Positions 51,692-63,171 of a stretch of 64,000 bases of DNA are shown here, one piece after another. The position numbers were made by a program, and so were the translations under genes. Below the pieces are notes generated by a model, which made no database searches, was not told the origin of the DNA, and saw only the letters and a program-made list of their open reading frames with translations. Location: assembly GCA_036250195.1 (NCBI GenBank), contig JAVHZZ010000006.1:191517850-191581849 (forward strand). The letters are read 5' to 3'. This stretch comes from Mixophyes australis (Eukaryota > Chordata > Amphibia > Anura > Limnodynastidae). Within the stretch, counting starts at the first letter, position 1, and every line of letters starts with the position of its first letter.

Positions 51692-51839
51692 CCCCCTTTG
51701 GAGATGTTGCCTATAGCAACCAATAAGATTCTAGTTATCATTTATTTACTACATTCTACAAAATGACAGCTAGAATCTGACTGGTTGCTATAGGCAACAT
51801 CTCCACTTATTCAAACCCACAATTTGGTAAATATACCCC
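51692..51839. mobile_element. Palindromic MITE, family A (copy 5)
   Basis: GATGTTGCCTATAGCAACCA and GGTTGCTATAGGCAACATC pair, with a right end TTTGGTAAATATACCCCT. The left terminal block is mostly lost. It splits the L1 relic. Confidence 0.82.
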
Positions 51840-52100
51840 TGTATCTCTTCGTCCCGGAGAACAGGAATGATCTTCTCTCTTACTGGAATCATACTGGACT
51901 CTACGATGGGCTCCAGATATAGAAACGAGAGAGATTGGGAGAGGGATCTTGTCCCTCCAACCTCCAAGGAGGACTACATGGTGACATTTAGAGAAAATGG
52001 AACCACTTGTTCAATCTTCATTCTCAAAGAAAATGCAATACAAAATTTACTACAGACTTGATAAGCTAGCTATTGTTTAGCTGTTCCTCTTCCGGTTGTT
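51840..52100 (+). mobile_element. L1-like LINE relic, continuation
   Basis: Follows the MITE and continues the decayed ORF2 (KIYYRLDKLAI-like segment near 52040-52075). Boundaries approximate. Confidence 0.4.
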
Positions 52101-53456
52101 GACAGGATTATGGCCATCCAGGCACATTCATATAAGAACTCCACCTTCTAGGACATGGTCAGGGACCTCCTCTCCTTGCTCCACCCATGCCGGGTCTGCA
52201 AACACCCTTGGCCCTTCTCCCTTAGCTACACCTACAAAACGCGGATGAATGTCCAGTAAAATGAGCCTCTCACATTTTGGTGGTGATCAAATATCTAATC
52301 GCCAAGACCTAGACCTGGACCTGGAAGCAGAGAGAGCCACACCAAGCATTAAAGTCCTCCATATGGTTCATATCCTGTATAGAAAAAAACAAAACAAAAA
52401 CCATGCATCATCTACATGATAAAGAGTATAAATTCCACCAGGAGTGGGCTCCTAAGCTTGTTCTATAAAGCAAACCCACGCAAAGACCCATGAATTCATA
52501 AGCTTCCATCTCAGTGTTCTCCCCATAAAATTTTGCCAGCCTGGTGGCATAAAGTAGCAGCCGGGTGGGGGCAGTTGTAATACTCTGCATTAATAATGAA
52601 AAATGTTGTAGGTTATTGTCCACACCTGCCAGGACTGGTCAGACTGGTGGTCAGTGGTCTAACACACACTGCTGGCTGTAGTGCTCACATAGTGCCTGTT
52701 ATACTAGGAGAAACAATGGTCTATTCCAATGGAACAGGACTCTGTTGGGCTGCAAGAGCCGGTTGGCAAGTAAAAACTGCCGGGTGGAGCACCCGGGAAA
52801 TAGGTGCTGGGGAGAACACGGCATCTGCCTCCCCATCCCTCTGCATCCTGACCTTCATGGCACCCATTCATCATAGAGGACAACCTACATCTCAACTCCA
52901 TAGGCCCCACTTTGGAGTTTTGCCCCTCTACCCCTTACCAGTGACAGCCACTGAACAGGCAGAGAGTCGATGGGCAGGCAGAGATCCAACAGCAAGGTCC
53001 AGGAAACATAGCCAAGATTCAACATAGTGAATCCAGCAGCAGAAGATATACCAATATATATAGGACAAAGATACAGGAACTATCCTAGGCAAACACTGGA
53101 TTTGTAGAGGGGGTGTTTCTAAATGTTTAAATGTAGAGATGACATAGCCAGGCCATTCAGGGGACGTGACTTGCATTTAACAAACACTAGCCCTCCTTCA
53201 GTCTGGGCCATTCTCCCTTATCATACCGCGTGCACTTATTGTTTACTGTATGCGGCTCACGCTTCGTGCTTTCCTGCATTTCATAGCAGCACAAGAGAAG
53301 ACATACCTCCCAGCTATCCCTGCTGTTAGGACAAAATCATGGCTGTGCAGGACTAAGTAAGAAATAAATAAATTTAATTAAATTGTCCATATGCTTAGCA
53401 ACAAGGCGTGAAAATGAATTGGATGTATTGGGAAAAGTAGTAACCAACATCTAATA
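52101..53456. other. No gene seen
   Basis: Possibly further L1 decay up to about 52330; no exon recognised beyond. Confidence 0.4.
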
Positions 53457-53549
53457 CAGTGTTGGCTAACCTGTGACACTCCAGGAGTTGTGGAACTACA
53501 AGTCCCAGCATGCTTTGCCATATATAGCAGCTAATTGCTGGAAGCACAA
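53457..53549. mobile_element. hAT-type MITE, truncated
   Basis: CAGTGTTGGCTAACCTGTGA, ACTCCAGGAGTTGTGGAACT and AGTCCCAGCATGCTTTGCCA match the left half of 32021-32169. The right half is missing. Confidence 0.8.
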
Positions 53550-55059
53550 ACACACTCAAATCTTTTACTTTCCCTTCTCCTCTTCTTGCCCCAGAAGTCA
53601 ATAACCACTACCCTCCAGCAGGGGAAACGGATTAGCAGCAGAGCCCACAAATTAAGAATTTCCCTTGCTTACCCATAGCCTTCCAAACATATACTCACTA
53701 TGACCTATAAAACTGCATACATAACTCCCCAAAAAAGGTTTACAATAGTATTTTCTGCTTATAAAAAAACTGCAGGCAAACATGGTGCTTCTACAGTTCT
53801 TTATCAAGCTCACCTTTAAAACAAATTGGATAAAACATCTATTAATGGCTTTCTAGTAGGAACCCAAACAGACCTCAAATTATATGCTGTTTAAATCGAA
53901 TGGATAAAACATCCAAAAGAGATAATTAAAAGGTGAGTTTAATAAAGAATGTTTAGGATACAAAAAGAATTCAGAAGGTATCATGCTAGTCTCTCTCCCC
54001 CTCTGTACTTTTCTGAAGATGTGGAGGAGACAGAGAGCAAGTATAAGAGAGGTCCCTAACAGGAATACTATCAAGCAGATGACATTTTCAATGCATGGCT
54101 ATTTTGCTATCATACACTAGCATGTCACCATCCTGGACTTGACATTCATTTTTGGACGATTTAAATATACATTTTTGTGTATGTGATTTTATTTCATTCC
54201 TACCTTATTACTGTTGTATCTTTAGGAGTTATACCCTGTTTCTATTTTGAGGTTGCGCCATAATGTACATAATGTTTTTTTGGTATTCATTGTATCAATG
54301 GGGTGGCACATGTAATATGTTGAGTTGGGCTACATCCTTGCTAATTTTGCACTTTAAAAGTTTACAAAAAGAAATTCTTGTCCAATATTAGGAAGCTCAT
54401 TCACCAAATCACCTGTATTAATAGCCTCAAACACATGAACAAACTAATACAACACATCCTGAACGCAGCTGTCAGACGGCAAGCTCCTGGAAGAATCCAG
54501 AGTCATCCACACAAACAGCAATTATTTGTGTAGGGTACGAATATAGTTTTGAATAAAATACATACATCCTGAAAGATTTTTCTGTACTTTGCGGCAAAAC
54601 ATGGGGCCTGTGGACCAATCTGCCATTCACATAATGAACAAACAGAGCTTCCAGGAGGACTTATAAAGTTCTCCATCTGGACAGCAACGTCTCATCAACC
54701 AGCAGTAACTCCCCAACTAGAGCTCATCCCTTCTCCTTCACTGTACTCACTTAAATAATACCGATATTACACCTTATATTACGCATACACATTAACTATT
54801 TTATTGCATCAACATAATAAGTAGAATAATAATAAAAATAAAAGTTACAAATAATACAAACATTTTTGAGGAAGTACTTTAGTTATGAATAATATGTGGA
54901 ATGTGTAGGAGTGGAAAAAAAAAATCAAACATTTAGAAAAGACCAAACTATTTTCAGTTCTAGGCCCTGTAGCTATCCAGTTGTTGCGAAACTATAAGTC
55001 CCAGCCAATCAGAGAATTATTAAACCAACATGTAGCCCTGAGAATTTGAGTCTTTACAG
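53550..55059. other. No gene seen
   Basis: AT-rich. A short block at 54970-55005 (CCAGTTGTTGCGAAACTATA) is hAT-MITE-like. No exon. Confidence 0.4.
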
Positions 55060-55523
55060 GGAAAGACCAACCTATAGGCAAATCAGTGATATTGGAACCC
55101 CATGCACTAAAGAAACTTGTTGGCAATAAAATTATGAAGTATTCATCGTGCTAGACTAACCAATGGCCAAATATTAGAACATTCACTTTGTTAGATCAAC
55201 CTGTGGCCAATCCAAGCATTAGAATATTCACTGTGCCAGATCAGCCTGTAGCCAGAGTATGAAAACTACCGCCGTTGCAGGGAGTGTGGTTGCTACGGAG
55301 CCTGGAGGTGATGGCAACCCGCAGCTGCCACACTCCCTGGAACAGCAATATTTCTGCCATTACACCTACTATAAATAAATCAAACACAATTTTGCTTTGA
55401 GCCCCTGCGATGGATTAATCCACTCCTGATTAGAATGTTCACTGTGCTAAAACTCCCTGTAGCCAGAGTATTAAAACATACACAGGGACAGACCACCCTG
55501 TAATCATCAACTTCTGCCCAGAG
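55060..55523. repeat. Degenerate tandem repeat split by the hAT-like element
   Basis: Loose units of about 45-70 bp containing CTGTAGCCAGAGTATTAAAA, ATTAGAATATTCACTGTG and CAGATCAGCCTGTAGCCAGA. The array resumes after the transposon at 58961-59040 (GCCCAGAGTATTAAAACATT). Confidence 0.65.
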
Positions 55524-55724
55524 CAGGGCCGGACTGGCCATCTGGCACTTCTGGCAAATGCCAGAAGGGCCGATGGCTATATGGGCCGGCCCGACTCCCC
55601 CTGTCTTCTTGGTGGCTGCGCGCTCCCCAGCTCCCTCCCCCGTTATGCTGTGCAGCCAGTTACACTGGTGAGTTTCCTGTCTTTTTTATTTTTTTTTTTT
55701 TTTTTTTACTGAAGAGGGGGTAGG

Positions 55725-55965
55725 GGGGGGGGGGGGGGGTGCCGCGATTCTCGGGGGGGGGGGGGGGGGGGTCGCGGGGGTGCCGCGATTTTCGGGGGGG
55801 GGGGGGTGCCGCGATTTTCGGGCGGGGGTGCCCGCGATTTTCAGGGGGGGGGGGGGGTCGCGGGGGTGCCGCGATTTTTGGGCGGGGGTGCCCGCGATTT
55901 TCAGGGGGGGGGGGTTGCGGGGGTGCCGCGATTTTCGGGCGGGGGTGCCCGCGATTTTCAGGTGG
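55725..55965 (+). repeat. G-rich array with CG-containing units
   Basis: Repeats of GGGTGCCGCGATTTTCGGG with interspersed G-runs of 8 to 19. Dense G-runs on the plus strand predict quadruplex formation. Open frames across it are low-complexity artefacts. Confidence 0.9.
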
Positions 55966-55969
55966 TGAG

Positions 55970-56690
55970 AGCCAGGGAGTGCTGGGCAAGGGGGTGAGAG
56001 CCAGGGGGTGCTGGGAAAGGGGGTAAGAGCTAGGGGGTGCTTGGAGAGGGGGTGAGAGAGCCGGAGGGGGTGCTGGGAAAGAGGATGAGCGCCAGGGGGT
56101 GCTGGGAGAGGGGGTGAGAGAGCCGAAGGGGGTGCTGGGAAAGGAGGTGAGAGAGCCGAAGGGGGTGCTGGGAAAGGGGGTGAGAGAGCCGAAGGGGGTG
56201 CTGGGAAAGGGGGGTGAGAGCCAGGGGGTGCTGGGAGAGGGGGTGAGAGAGCCGAAGGGGGTGCTGGGAAAGGGGGTGAGAGAGTGTAAGGGGGTGCTGG
56301 GAAAGGGGTTGAGAGCCAGGGGGTGCTGGGAGAGGGGGTGAGAGAGCCGAAGGGGGTGCTGGGAGAGGGGGTGAGAGAGCTGAAGGGGGTGCTGGGAGAG
56401 GGGGTGAGAGAGCTGAAGGGGGTGCTGGGAGAGGGGGTGAGAGAGCTGAAGGGGGTGCTGGGAGAGGGGGTGAGAGAGCGAAAGGGGGTGAGAGCCAGGG
56501 GGTGCTGGGAGAGGGGGTGAGAGAGCCCAAGGGGGTTCTGGGAAAGGGGGGTGAGAGAGCTAAAGGGGGTGCTGGGAGAGGGGGTAAGAGAGCCGAAGGG
56601 GGTGCTGGGAAAGGAGGTGAGAGAGCCGAAGGGGGTGAGAGAGCCAAGGTGGTAGGGGGTGCAGGAAGAGGAGTGAGAGAGCCGGGGGGG
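55970..56690 (+). repeat. 33-bp minisatellite
   Basis: About 20 units of GGGTGCTGGGAGAGGGGGTG..AGAGAGCCGAAG with occasional shorter units. The minus-strand frame reads LSPPLPAPPSA repeats; no evidence of expression. Confidence 0.93.
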
Positions 56691-57414
56691 TAGAGGCAGC
56701 AGGAAGACGTGTGAGAGAGCCAGGGGAGTAGGTGGTACAGGAAGATGTGTGAGAGCCAGCGGAGAAGGTGGTGCAGGGGGTTAAGTGAGAGGGACAAAGG
56801 AGAAGATGGTGCAGGGGCATAGGTAAAAGAAAGTGCAGCCATCATAAAACACAAGTAGTAATGAAGAATGGAAATGCACAGAGCGGACAAGTGTTAAAAA
56901 AAATAAAAAATCAAGCCTTCATACTCCATTCACTTATATTTTCTATACCCCCACTCCTAAATTTCTGCTTCGACCACTGCCCTCTATTCCTGCTCCCGAC
57001 TGCCTGTGTGAGCTGACAGCTGCTGATCCCTCCTCGCCCAGCGCGCCCACTAGGAGAACAGAACACAGGATGCCATAATCAGGTAAGTTCATATATTTTC
57101 TCGTGTGCAATATGTTTTTAACCATCCTTTCTTGAACTGGGGACACTACAGCGTATCCAATAATGTTTAACACTATGTATTGCTCATTATTGCGCTGTAA
57201 TGCTTTTTGCATATTTATCTGTACAGAGATTTTTAATTAAAAGGAAAAAACATTGCTTGTCATAAATTTTATCTGTAATTGTGTCAATATATCTATTTTT
57301 GTTTGCATTGTAAATGATGTATTAAGCTGCTCTTGGGACTCACACTCAGTATCTGATATGCTCTAGCAATTTTTATTTGTGAATGAGTTTTTATCTGAGC
57401 TTTACTAATGATTT
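56691..57414. other. Interior of the hAT-like element, no gene
   Basis: Decayed purine-rich repeats to about 56830, then unassigned sequence. Confidence 0.4.
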
Positions 57415-57655
57415 GGGGTCACTATTGTGGCATAATATGATTTGGAGGCACTGTTGTGACATAATATGATTTGTTGGCACTACTGTATGGTATATGTTTT
57501 GGGGGCACTACTATGCCATAATATGATTTGTGGGCACTTCTGCATGACCAAATATGAATTGAGGGTAATACTATGTGGCATAATATGACCTTGGGGCACT
57601 ACAATGTGGCATAATATGAACTGGGCACACTACGGTGTGGCATCATATGAACTTC
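57415..57655. repeat. Degenerate tandem array, units about 29-33 bp
   Basis: About seven copies of GGCACTACTGTGTGGCATAA / TATGATTTGG type. Related in style to 48940-49165 read on the other strand. Confidence 0.8.
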
Positions 57656-58239
57656 TGCCAAAGGCAAGTCTTTCATTGTTGAATATGATGGGAGCCCAAA
57701 GAAGTTGCTGTATCGGGCCCAAAATTCCTCTTGTCAGCCCTGCCTGTGAGTCAAGGGGGTAGACGCCTCCAGGTAAATAATCTAAATGTTTCCTATCTAA
57801 TCAAACTGATGGATCACATCCAATTATTTCTCACCCACCTCCTCTATCCCCCTTAATTTATATACAGTGTTATTTAAAATGAATAGAAAAGACGCATATC
57901 CAATTACTGTAGTAAAACAAAAATATTTTTCTCTGACATTTTGCTGTAGATGGAAATACTTTTAATGCGGCCGTGTGGATTCGACTGATCATTCAATAGT
58001 TATGTTTTTTTTAGATATATGTTAGTTTTATTTCATGTGGAATGATTCATGAAAATTCTGCCATTACTATTTAATTGAGGGAAAAGGGTACCTGTTACCT
58101 ATATGTGTGTGTAAGTACTCTGTTCGTTGTTGCTATTTTTTGGGAGATTTGAAAAAAGCAAAAACATTGGATTTCTACAGTGGCGCCTGTATAATTGGTG
58201 GTATTGCTGTAGTATGGGGTGGCGTGATGGTGGCAATGT

Positions 58240-58680
58240 TGTAGTGTGTTTGGTGCTTAGTATTGCTAATAAGTAGGAGAGGGTATTGCTATAATGTGGG
58301 GGTGATGCCGGTTGCTGTAATGTGGGGAGTGATGCCGGTTGATGTAATGTGGGGGGTGATGCCAGTTGCTGTAATGTGGGGGTAATGCTGGACGCTGTAA
58401 TGTGGGGATGATGCTGGTTGCTGTAATGTGGGGGTGATGCTGGTTGCTGTAATGTGGGGGTGATGCTGGTTGCTGTAATGTGGGGGTAATGCTGGATGCT
58501 GTAATGTGGGGGTGATGCTGGTTGCTGTAATGTGGGGGGTGATGCTGGATTCTGTAATGTGGGGGTGATGCTGGTTGCTGTAATGTGGGGGGTGATGCTG
58601 GATGCTGTAATGTGGGGGGTGATGCCGGTTGCTGTAATGTGTGGGGTGATGCCGGTTGCTGTAATGTGGGGATGATTGAT
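58240..58680 (+). repeat. 26-27-bp minisatellite
   Basis: About 16 copies of GCTGTAATGTGGGGGTGATG plus CTGGTT, with G-run length variation. Confidence 0.93.
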
Positions 58681-59079
58681 GTAGTATGAGTGTGTGTGGG
58701 GGGTTATTTATTGCTGTAATTTGGGTACTAATAATGTATTGTCATGGTGTTTATTGATGTAATTGGGGTGCTAATAATGTAATGTTGAGGGTCATTAGGA
58801 GAAATAAATACCCCCCCCCCCCCCCCACACACACACTCATACTACATCATGTTGTACTGCGCCAGCATCAGTGTGCAACAATATAGTGCATGGAGCCCAC
58901 AACACGTGGGCCTGTGTGCTTTAAATGCCAGGGCTGATTTTTAGTCCCAGTCCGGCCCTGGCCCAGAGTATTAAAACATTTAAAGAACTAGTCTAACCTG
59001 TACCCAGAGTAATAGTCTAATCAACATTCACAGAACTAAAGTTAGAAAAGCCCTCAAAATATAGAGGTGAAGCATGTCT

Positions 59080-59442
59080 GGGGCAGCACAGTGGCGTAGT
59101 GGTTAGCACATCTGCCTCACAGCACTGGGGTCATGAGTTCGATTCCCGACCATGGCCATATCTGTGTGGAGTTTGTATGTTCTCCCTGTGTTTGCGTGGG
59201 TTTCCTCCAGGTGCTCCGGTTTCCTCCCACACGCCAAAAACATACTGGTAGGTTAATTGGCTGCAAAAAAAAAATAAAAAAAATTGACCCTAGTCTCTGT
59301 CTGTCTGTCTGTGTGTGTGTGTCTATAGTAGGGAATTTAGACTGTAAGCTCCAATGGGGCAGGGACTGATGTGAATGAGTTCTCTGTACAGCGCTGCGGA
59401 ATTAGTGGCGCTATATAAATAAATGATGATGATGATGATGAT
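59080..59442 (+). mobile_element. tRNA-derived SINE, full length (reference copy)
   Basis: Head CAGTGGCGTAGTGGTTAGCA (A box) and GAGTTCGATTCCCGACCA (B box). The body has GTGTTTGCGTGGGTTTCCTC and AGGTTAATTGGCTGC; then A- and TG/TCTG-rich tracts, TAAGCTCCAATGGGGCAGGG, GTACAGCGCTGCGGAATTAG, GGCGCTATATAAATAAATGA and (TGA)n. The head would be transcribed by Pol III; it is not a tRNA gene. Confidence 0.95.
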
Positions 59443-60677
59443 GTCTCACACTTCGTTACATCCAGCCCAGTGGCGCACGCATGGGGGGTTTCTGGGTCTC
59501 CAGAAACCCCTCCCCTCCGCTAAAAAAGTGCCCTATTATATTGTATACAGCACCGCCGCGGACGCTTCTTTGACAATGCCGCGGCTGCTGTATAGTACAG
59601 TGTTGCCTAAACAGAGCTGCTGCGCATGCGCGGCAGCTCTCTCGCTGTCTCTCGCTGTCTCCACTAATTGTCACATGTTAAAAAGGAGAATCAACAGATG
59701 CAGATAAAATACATATCATTATTCAATTAGGTTTAATACGACATGTACTAATGTATTTTAATTCCCTTTTGAAACCTGCAATATGTCTAGTAAATGGTTC
59801 TAGTGCAGATCCCCCCTTTTTCCAGCAAATGCCTCGTTTACTAGGTGGTAGTGCAACTTTAACGACACTTAAGTAAAATAAAGTAGTGGTAGTTTGGGTG
59901 CGACAGTTTTTCTGTATCATATGATTGATTACATACTATCCACCCACATGGTGATCTGAAATGCTGAGCATGTTGCTTGTGGATAACATTCCGTAGTGTA
60001 TAGAGGAAATAGACTCACAATATACTGTGATGTATGTAAACTACAATGATATATGCACTTGTGCTGCCACCATGCTCTTTGAAGTAGAACTAAAAATATA
60101 ACAATGGAAACATACATTAAAGCCTTCATTTTAAGGCTTTGTTGCTTTGTGGTATTACACATTTTAAATGTAATAAATGTGGAATGTAATTGCTTAGGAG
60201 CCAGCAAATATTTTGGTAAAAATTTGCAATCAATGTAAAATGTTACAGGTACATCTACTTATACATTGCACAGCAACATAGAAGCATTCTGAAAACGATC
60301 ACTATATAATTGCTCGAAATCGTAAGCTATATTGCAAAAAATGCTGAGCATGTTTATACCATGCAGCGATCAACATGCAGTATTTGTCTGTGCTCTAGAT
60401 AGAGTCTTATACCAGCTTGTGCCCCTCACACAAATCCATACCTCCTAACATGTCTGTCCCCAGCAGCTGGGTAGGGGGCATGGACATGTTACAGAGGGGC
60501 ACTGTCCTCAGAGGACTGCCAGCGCTGTAAGACTTCGTCCCTGTAAATATATGAGCTACTGGGGTTAGGAGGAAGTGACACTATGCAAGAGCACGACTAA
60601 AGTGTCAAACCCGGAAAAAAATAGCTGCTTTTCAGCAAATGCCCCATCCGAAGGACAAACTCAGCTTCAACATTTTC
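59443..60677. other. No gene seen
   Basis: No exon or complete repeat recognised. 59460-59650 is GC-richer with GCGCATGCGCGGCAGC, probably part of another dispersed repeat. Confidence 0.4.
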
Positions 60678-60918
60678 TCATACTTGCCAACGTTGCCTCG
60701 TTGGCTTCAGGGAGATCCCGGGGGAGGTGGGCGGGCGGGGGCGGGTCTTGACAAATCGCATAATTTTGGCAAAGACGATGCAATAGTTCAGTCAATAAGC
60801 CCCCCCCTACTTCTCTATTGCGGGGGCGAGAACTGGGAGGTTGCCCTGCTCTCCCGTGAGCCCTGGAGGTCTCCTAGAAATGCAGAGTCTCCCGGACATT
60901 CCGGAAGAGTAGGCAACT
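60678..60918. mobile_element. MITE-like repeat
   Basis: Ends TCATACTTGCCAACGTTGCC and an inverse-related GGAAGAGTAGGCAACTATG. The internal GGGAGATCCCGG and GTCTCCCGGACATTCCGG are inverse-type blocks. A partial relative is at 61175-61245 (GGGAGTCTCCCTGACATTCA). Confidence 0.6.
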
Positions 60919-61249
60919 ATGCGTTAAAGAAAAGCAACTAATGAATCTCTAGAGACTGAAGTGTCTTTTACATTTTTGTCTCCATTACTGAAGTCATGTT
61001 GTCTTACCTGTCAGTCTTTGATTAAATCTTGGCCTCTATGAAAATGGCCACCTCCATAGGCATCAATACATGGACATAGGACACAATTTCTGAACTGTGT
61101 CATCATGCCACAAATGGCGAAGCCAACCACGTCTTGTACTGGCTCAGCATCAAAGAGAATGCCAGACTCTTTAGGGAGTGAGGGAGATCACCCCTATTTC
61201 AGGGAGTCTCCCTGACATTCAGGGAGAGTTGGCAAGTATACACTTCCTG

Positions 61250-61640
61250 GGGATGTCAAAATACTTGACCAAATTCATCCCTCACTACAGTGAAACCATC
61301 ACACTACTGAGACAACTTCTACACCAGGATGTGGAATGGTGGTGGAAGAAGTAGCAGTTTGCAACATTCACCAAGCTCAAGGACACACTCACGAGCCTTT
61401 CTGTTCTATAATACTTCAACATGAAACACTATGGTGCTGTCAGCTGATGCATTGCAACATTGCACAGTCTGCATTCAGCTCAAAAAACCTGTGGCTTTCC
61501 CTCCCTTTCCAACATGGAAACCCGCTATACACAATTAGAGAAGTTCCATACCTTCATCTATGGCCACCATGTCATTGTCAAAGCTGATCACCAGCCCTTG
61601 ATCACCATACTGAGAATACCATACATACTACTCCCACAAA
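61250..61640 (+). pseudogene. Ty3/Gypsy-type retrotransposon pol relic (RT end to RNase H)
   Basis: Frames give TKFIHPSLQ/YSETITLLRQLL-like text near 61265-61320, ETRYTQLEKFHTFIYGHHVI at 61520-61580 and VKADHQPLITI at 61579-61611. These are the positions of the ETRYAxxEKE and SDHxPL motifs of Ty3/Gypsy RNase H. Stops, frameshifts and missing segments make it inactive. No LTRs identified. Confidence 0.75.
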
Positions 61641-62239
61641 GGATGAATAACAAAGATAACATTTGGACCCTCTTCTGGTCGTACATCTATGGTGATAATG
61701 AATGTAAATTCTACATGTGTGCCCCGTGCAATGACTTCAGGGGTCACCAAGCGAAGGAACCAATGCAACTGCACAATGTTCCACATGAGGGATATTGTGA
61801 TGTATGTATCTGGTGACACAAATATGTACTTAAATATTATAACAAATAAAACTGGACTTCTGAGTTTAAAAACAACAAATAACAACTAATTTTCTTAATG
61901 TAAATAAAGAATATGGTTAATATATAACCTCTACTGCATGTATAACTTATTTTAAGAGATTCCGAGGTTACATATAATTCTTGTGACACACCCAAATTGG
62001 TATTGTAGCACACAAATGTATCCTGAATCACTAGATGGCAATCACTGCATTATACCATCCTGCATTAATTGCCATTACACCAGTCTGTGCTCAACACATG
62101 ATACTATCTCTGTGTCCCATCTCCACCTCCATTAATCTTGCTCCATTGCTTGCCCAAAAACCACACAACAGTACAATCAAGTAAACAGTCAGCTTGTACT
62201 GACCTCACAGAAATGACTGTATTAAATAAACTATAACAC

Positions 62240-63150
62240 ATAGGGCCTGATGCAGGATTGGCGTCAGGTGCCGTCCCCGCAGTTCCGCTGCTGCCTCTTC
62301 TGGCCGCAAGCGTCCCATTGCCTAGCAATGGGATGTAACTTCTTCTGTGTGCTTGCGCACCAGGATTTCCCTGTTGCTAAGCAACAGGGACGCTCCCCTG
62401 CAACGTTGGCGGTCAGTGAGATCACTGACGGCCAGTTTTCTCATATCAGGGGTCCCCTCCAATTTCCTCCTGCTCCAATGAGGTGTTCCCAAACCTGTCT
62501 CTGGCACTATTAGGGTGCCAGAGTATTAGGCTCACACCTAAATCCAATGTACCTGTTCCCAGCTATCTGCTACATTGTGTTCCTGGTTTTGATTTGGCTT
62601 GTTCCTAGACCTCTCTTTTGATCAAGATTTGGCATCGTATCACTCCTGTAACAAAAGGTGCAGAGTCTAACAGATTCCCCGGTCTTCGCCAAGAACTGCT
62701 GCAAGGCAGGATGGACTTTTGCGGCCAGGAACATGCAGGTCACTGTCCTCTGATCAGCCAAAAAGCATAACACAGAGGAGAGAAAGGGAAATGCGAAAGC
62801 AGATCAGCTAGCCGAGGACTGGTACATTTGCGGTAGCAAGGTACAAAATCAGTATACATAAGGTAAGTCTAATAACAGGCCAGAATCTGGTACAAGCAAT
62901 AGTGCAGTACAAAATCAGTATCCAAGAGAGTGGTCAAAACAAGTAAGGACGGGTACACAAGGAATCACAAGGGAAGCCAAAGTCAGCAGCAATACAGCAT
63001 AACAGGGTTTCAGTCTGGTATGAATACCTGTTGCTCTGACACAGGTGCAATATCAGAGTGAGATTTACATACTCTGCAGGTTTGAATATGCCACCTCATG
63101 TGACCGCCCAAATCAGGAAGTACTGACCTCTACACAGAGGAAATCAGCAG
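62240..63150. repeat. LTR-like dispersed repeat, second copy
   Basis: The opening GGTGCCGTCCCCGCAGTTCC, AACAGGGACGCTC and TGACGGCCAG blocks parallel 9130-9260. The downstream GGCCAGAATCTGGTACAAGC / GTACAAAATCAGTATCCAAG stretch is internally repetitive. Family not assigned. Confidence 0.4.
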
Positions 63151-63171
63151 CACAGGAGTGTTGAGCAGGCG

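Larger units (their letters stand above)
55524..58960. mobile_element. 3.4-kb hAT-like element, perfect 8-bp duplication, four internal arrays
   Basis: Ends CAGGGCCGGACTGG and CCAGTCCGGCCCTG are exact inverse repeats. GCCCAGAG flanks both sides (55516-55523 and 58961-58968). The array it interrupted has units reading CCAGAGTATTAAAACA, confirming the boundaries. The inside holds no transposase. It consists of a G-rich array (55725-55965), a 33-bp array (55970-56690), a GGCATAATATGA array (57415-57655) and a 26-27-bp array (58240-58680). Non-autonomous. Confidence 0.9.

Noticed and set aside
55660..56890. Proline-rich (LSPPLPAPPSA) and glycine-rich open frames
   Set aside because: Products of the 33-bp and G-rich arrays inside a hAT-like element.
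61336..61816. Active retroelement pol gene
   Set aside because: Only short RNase H and RT blocks in different frames, with stops and no LTRs.
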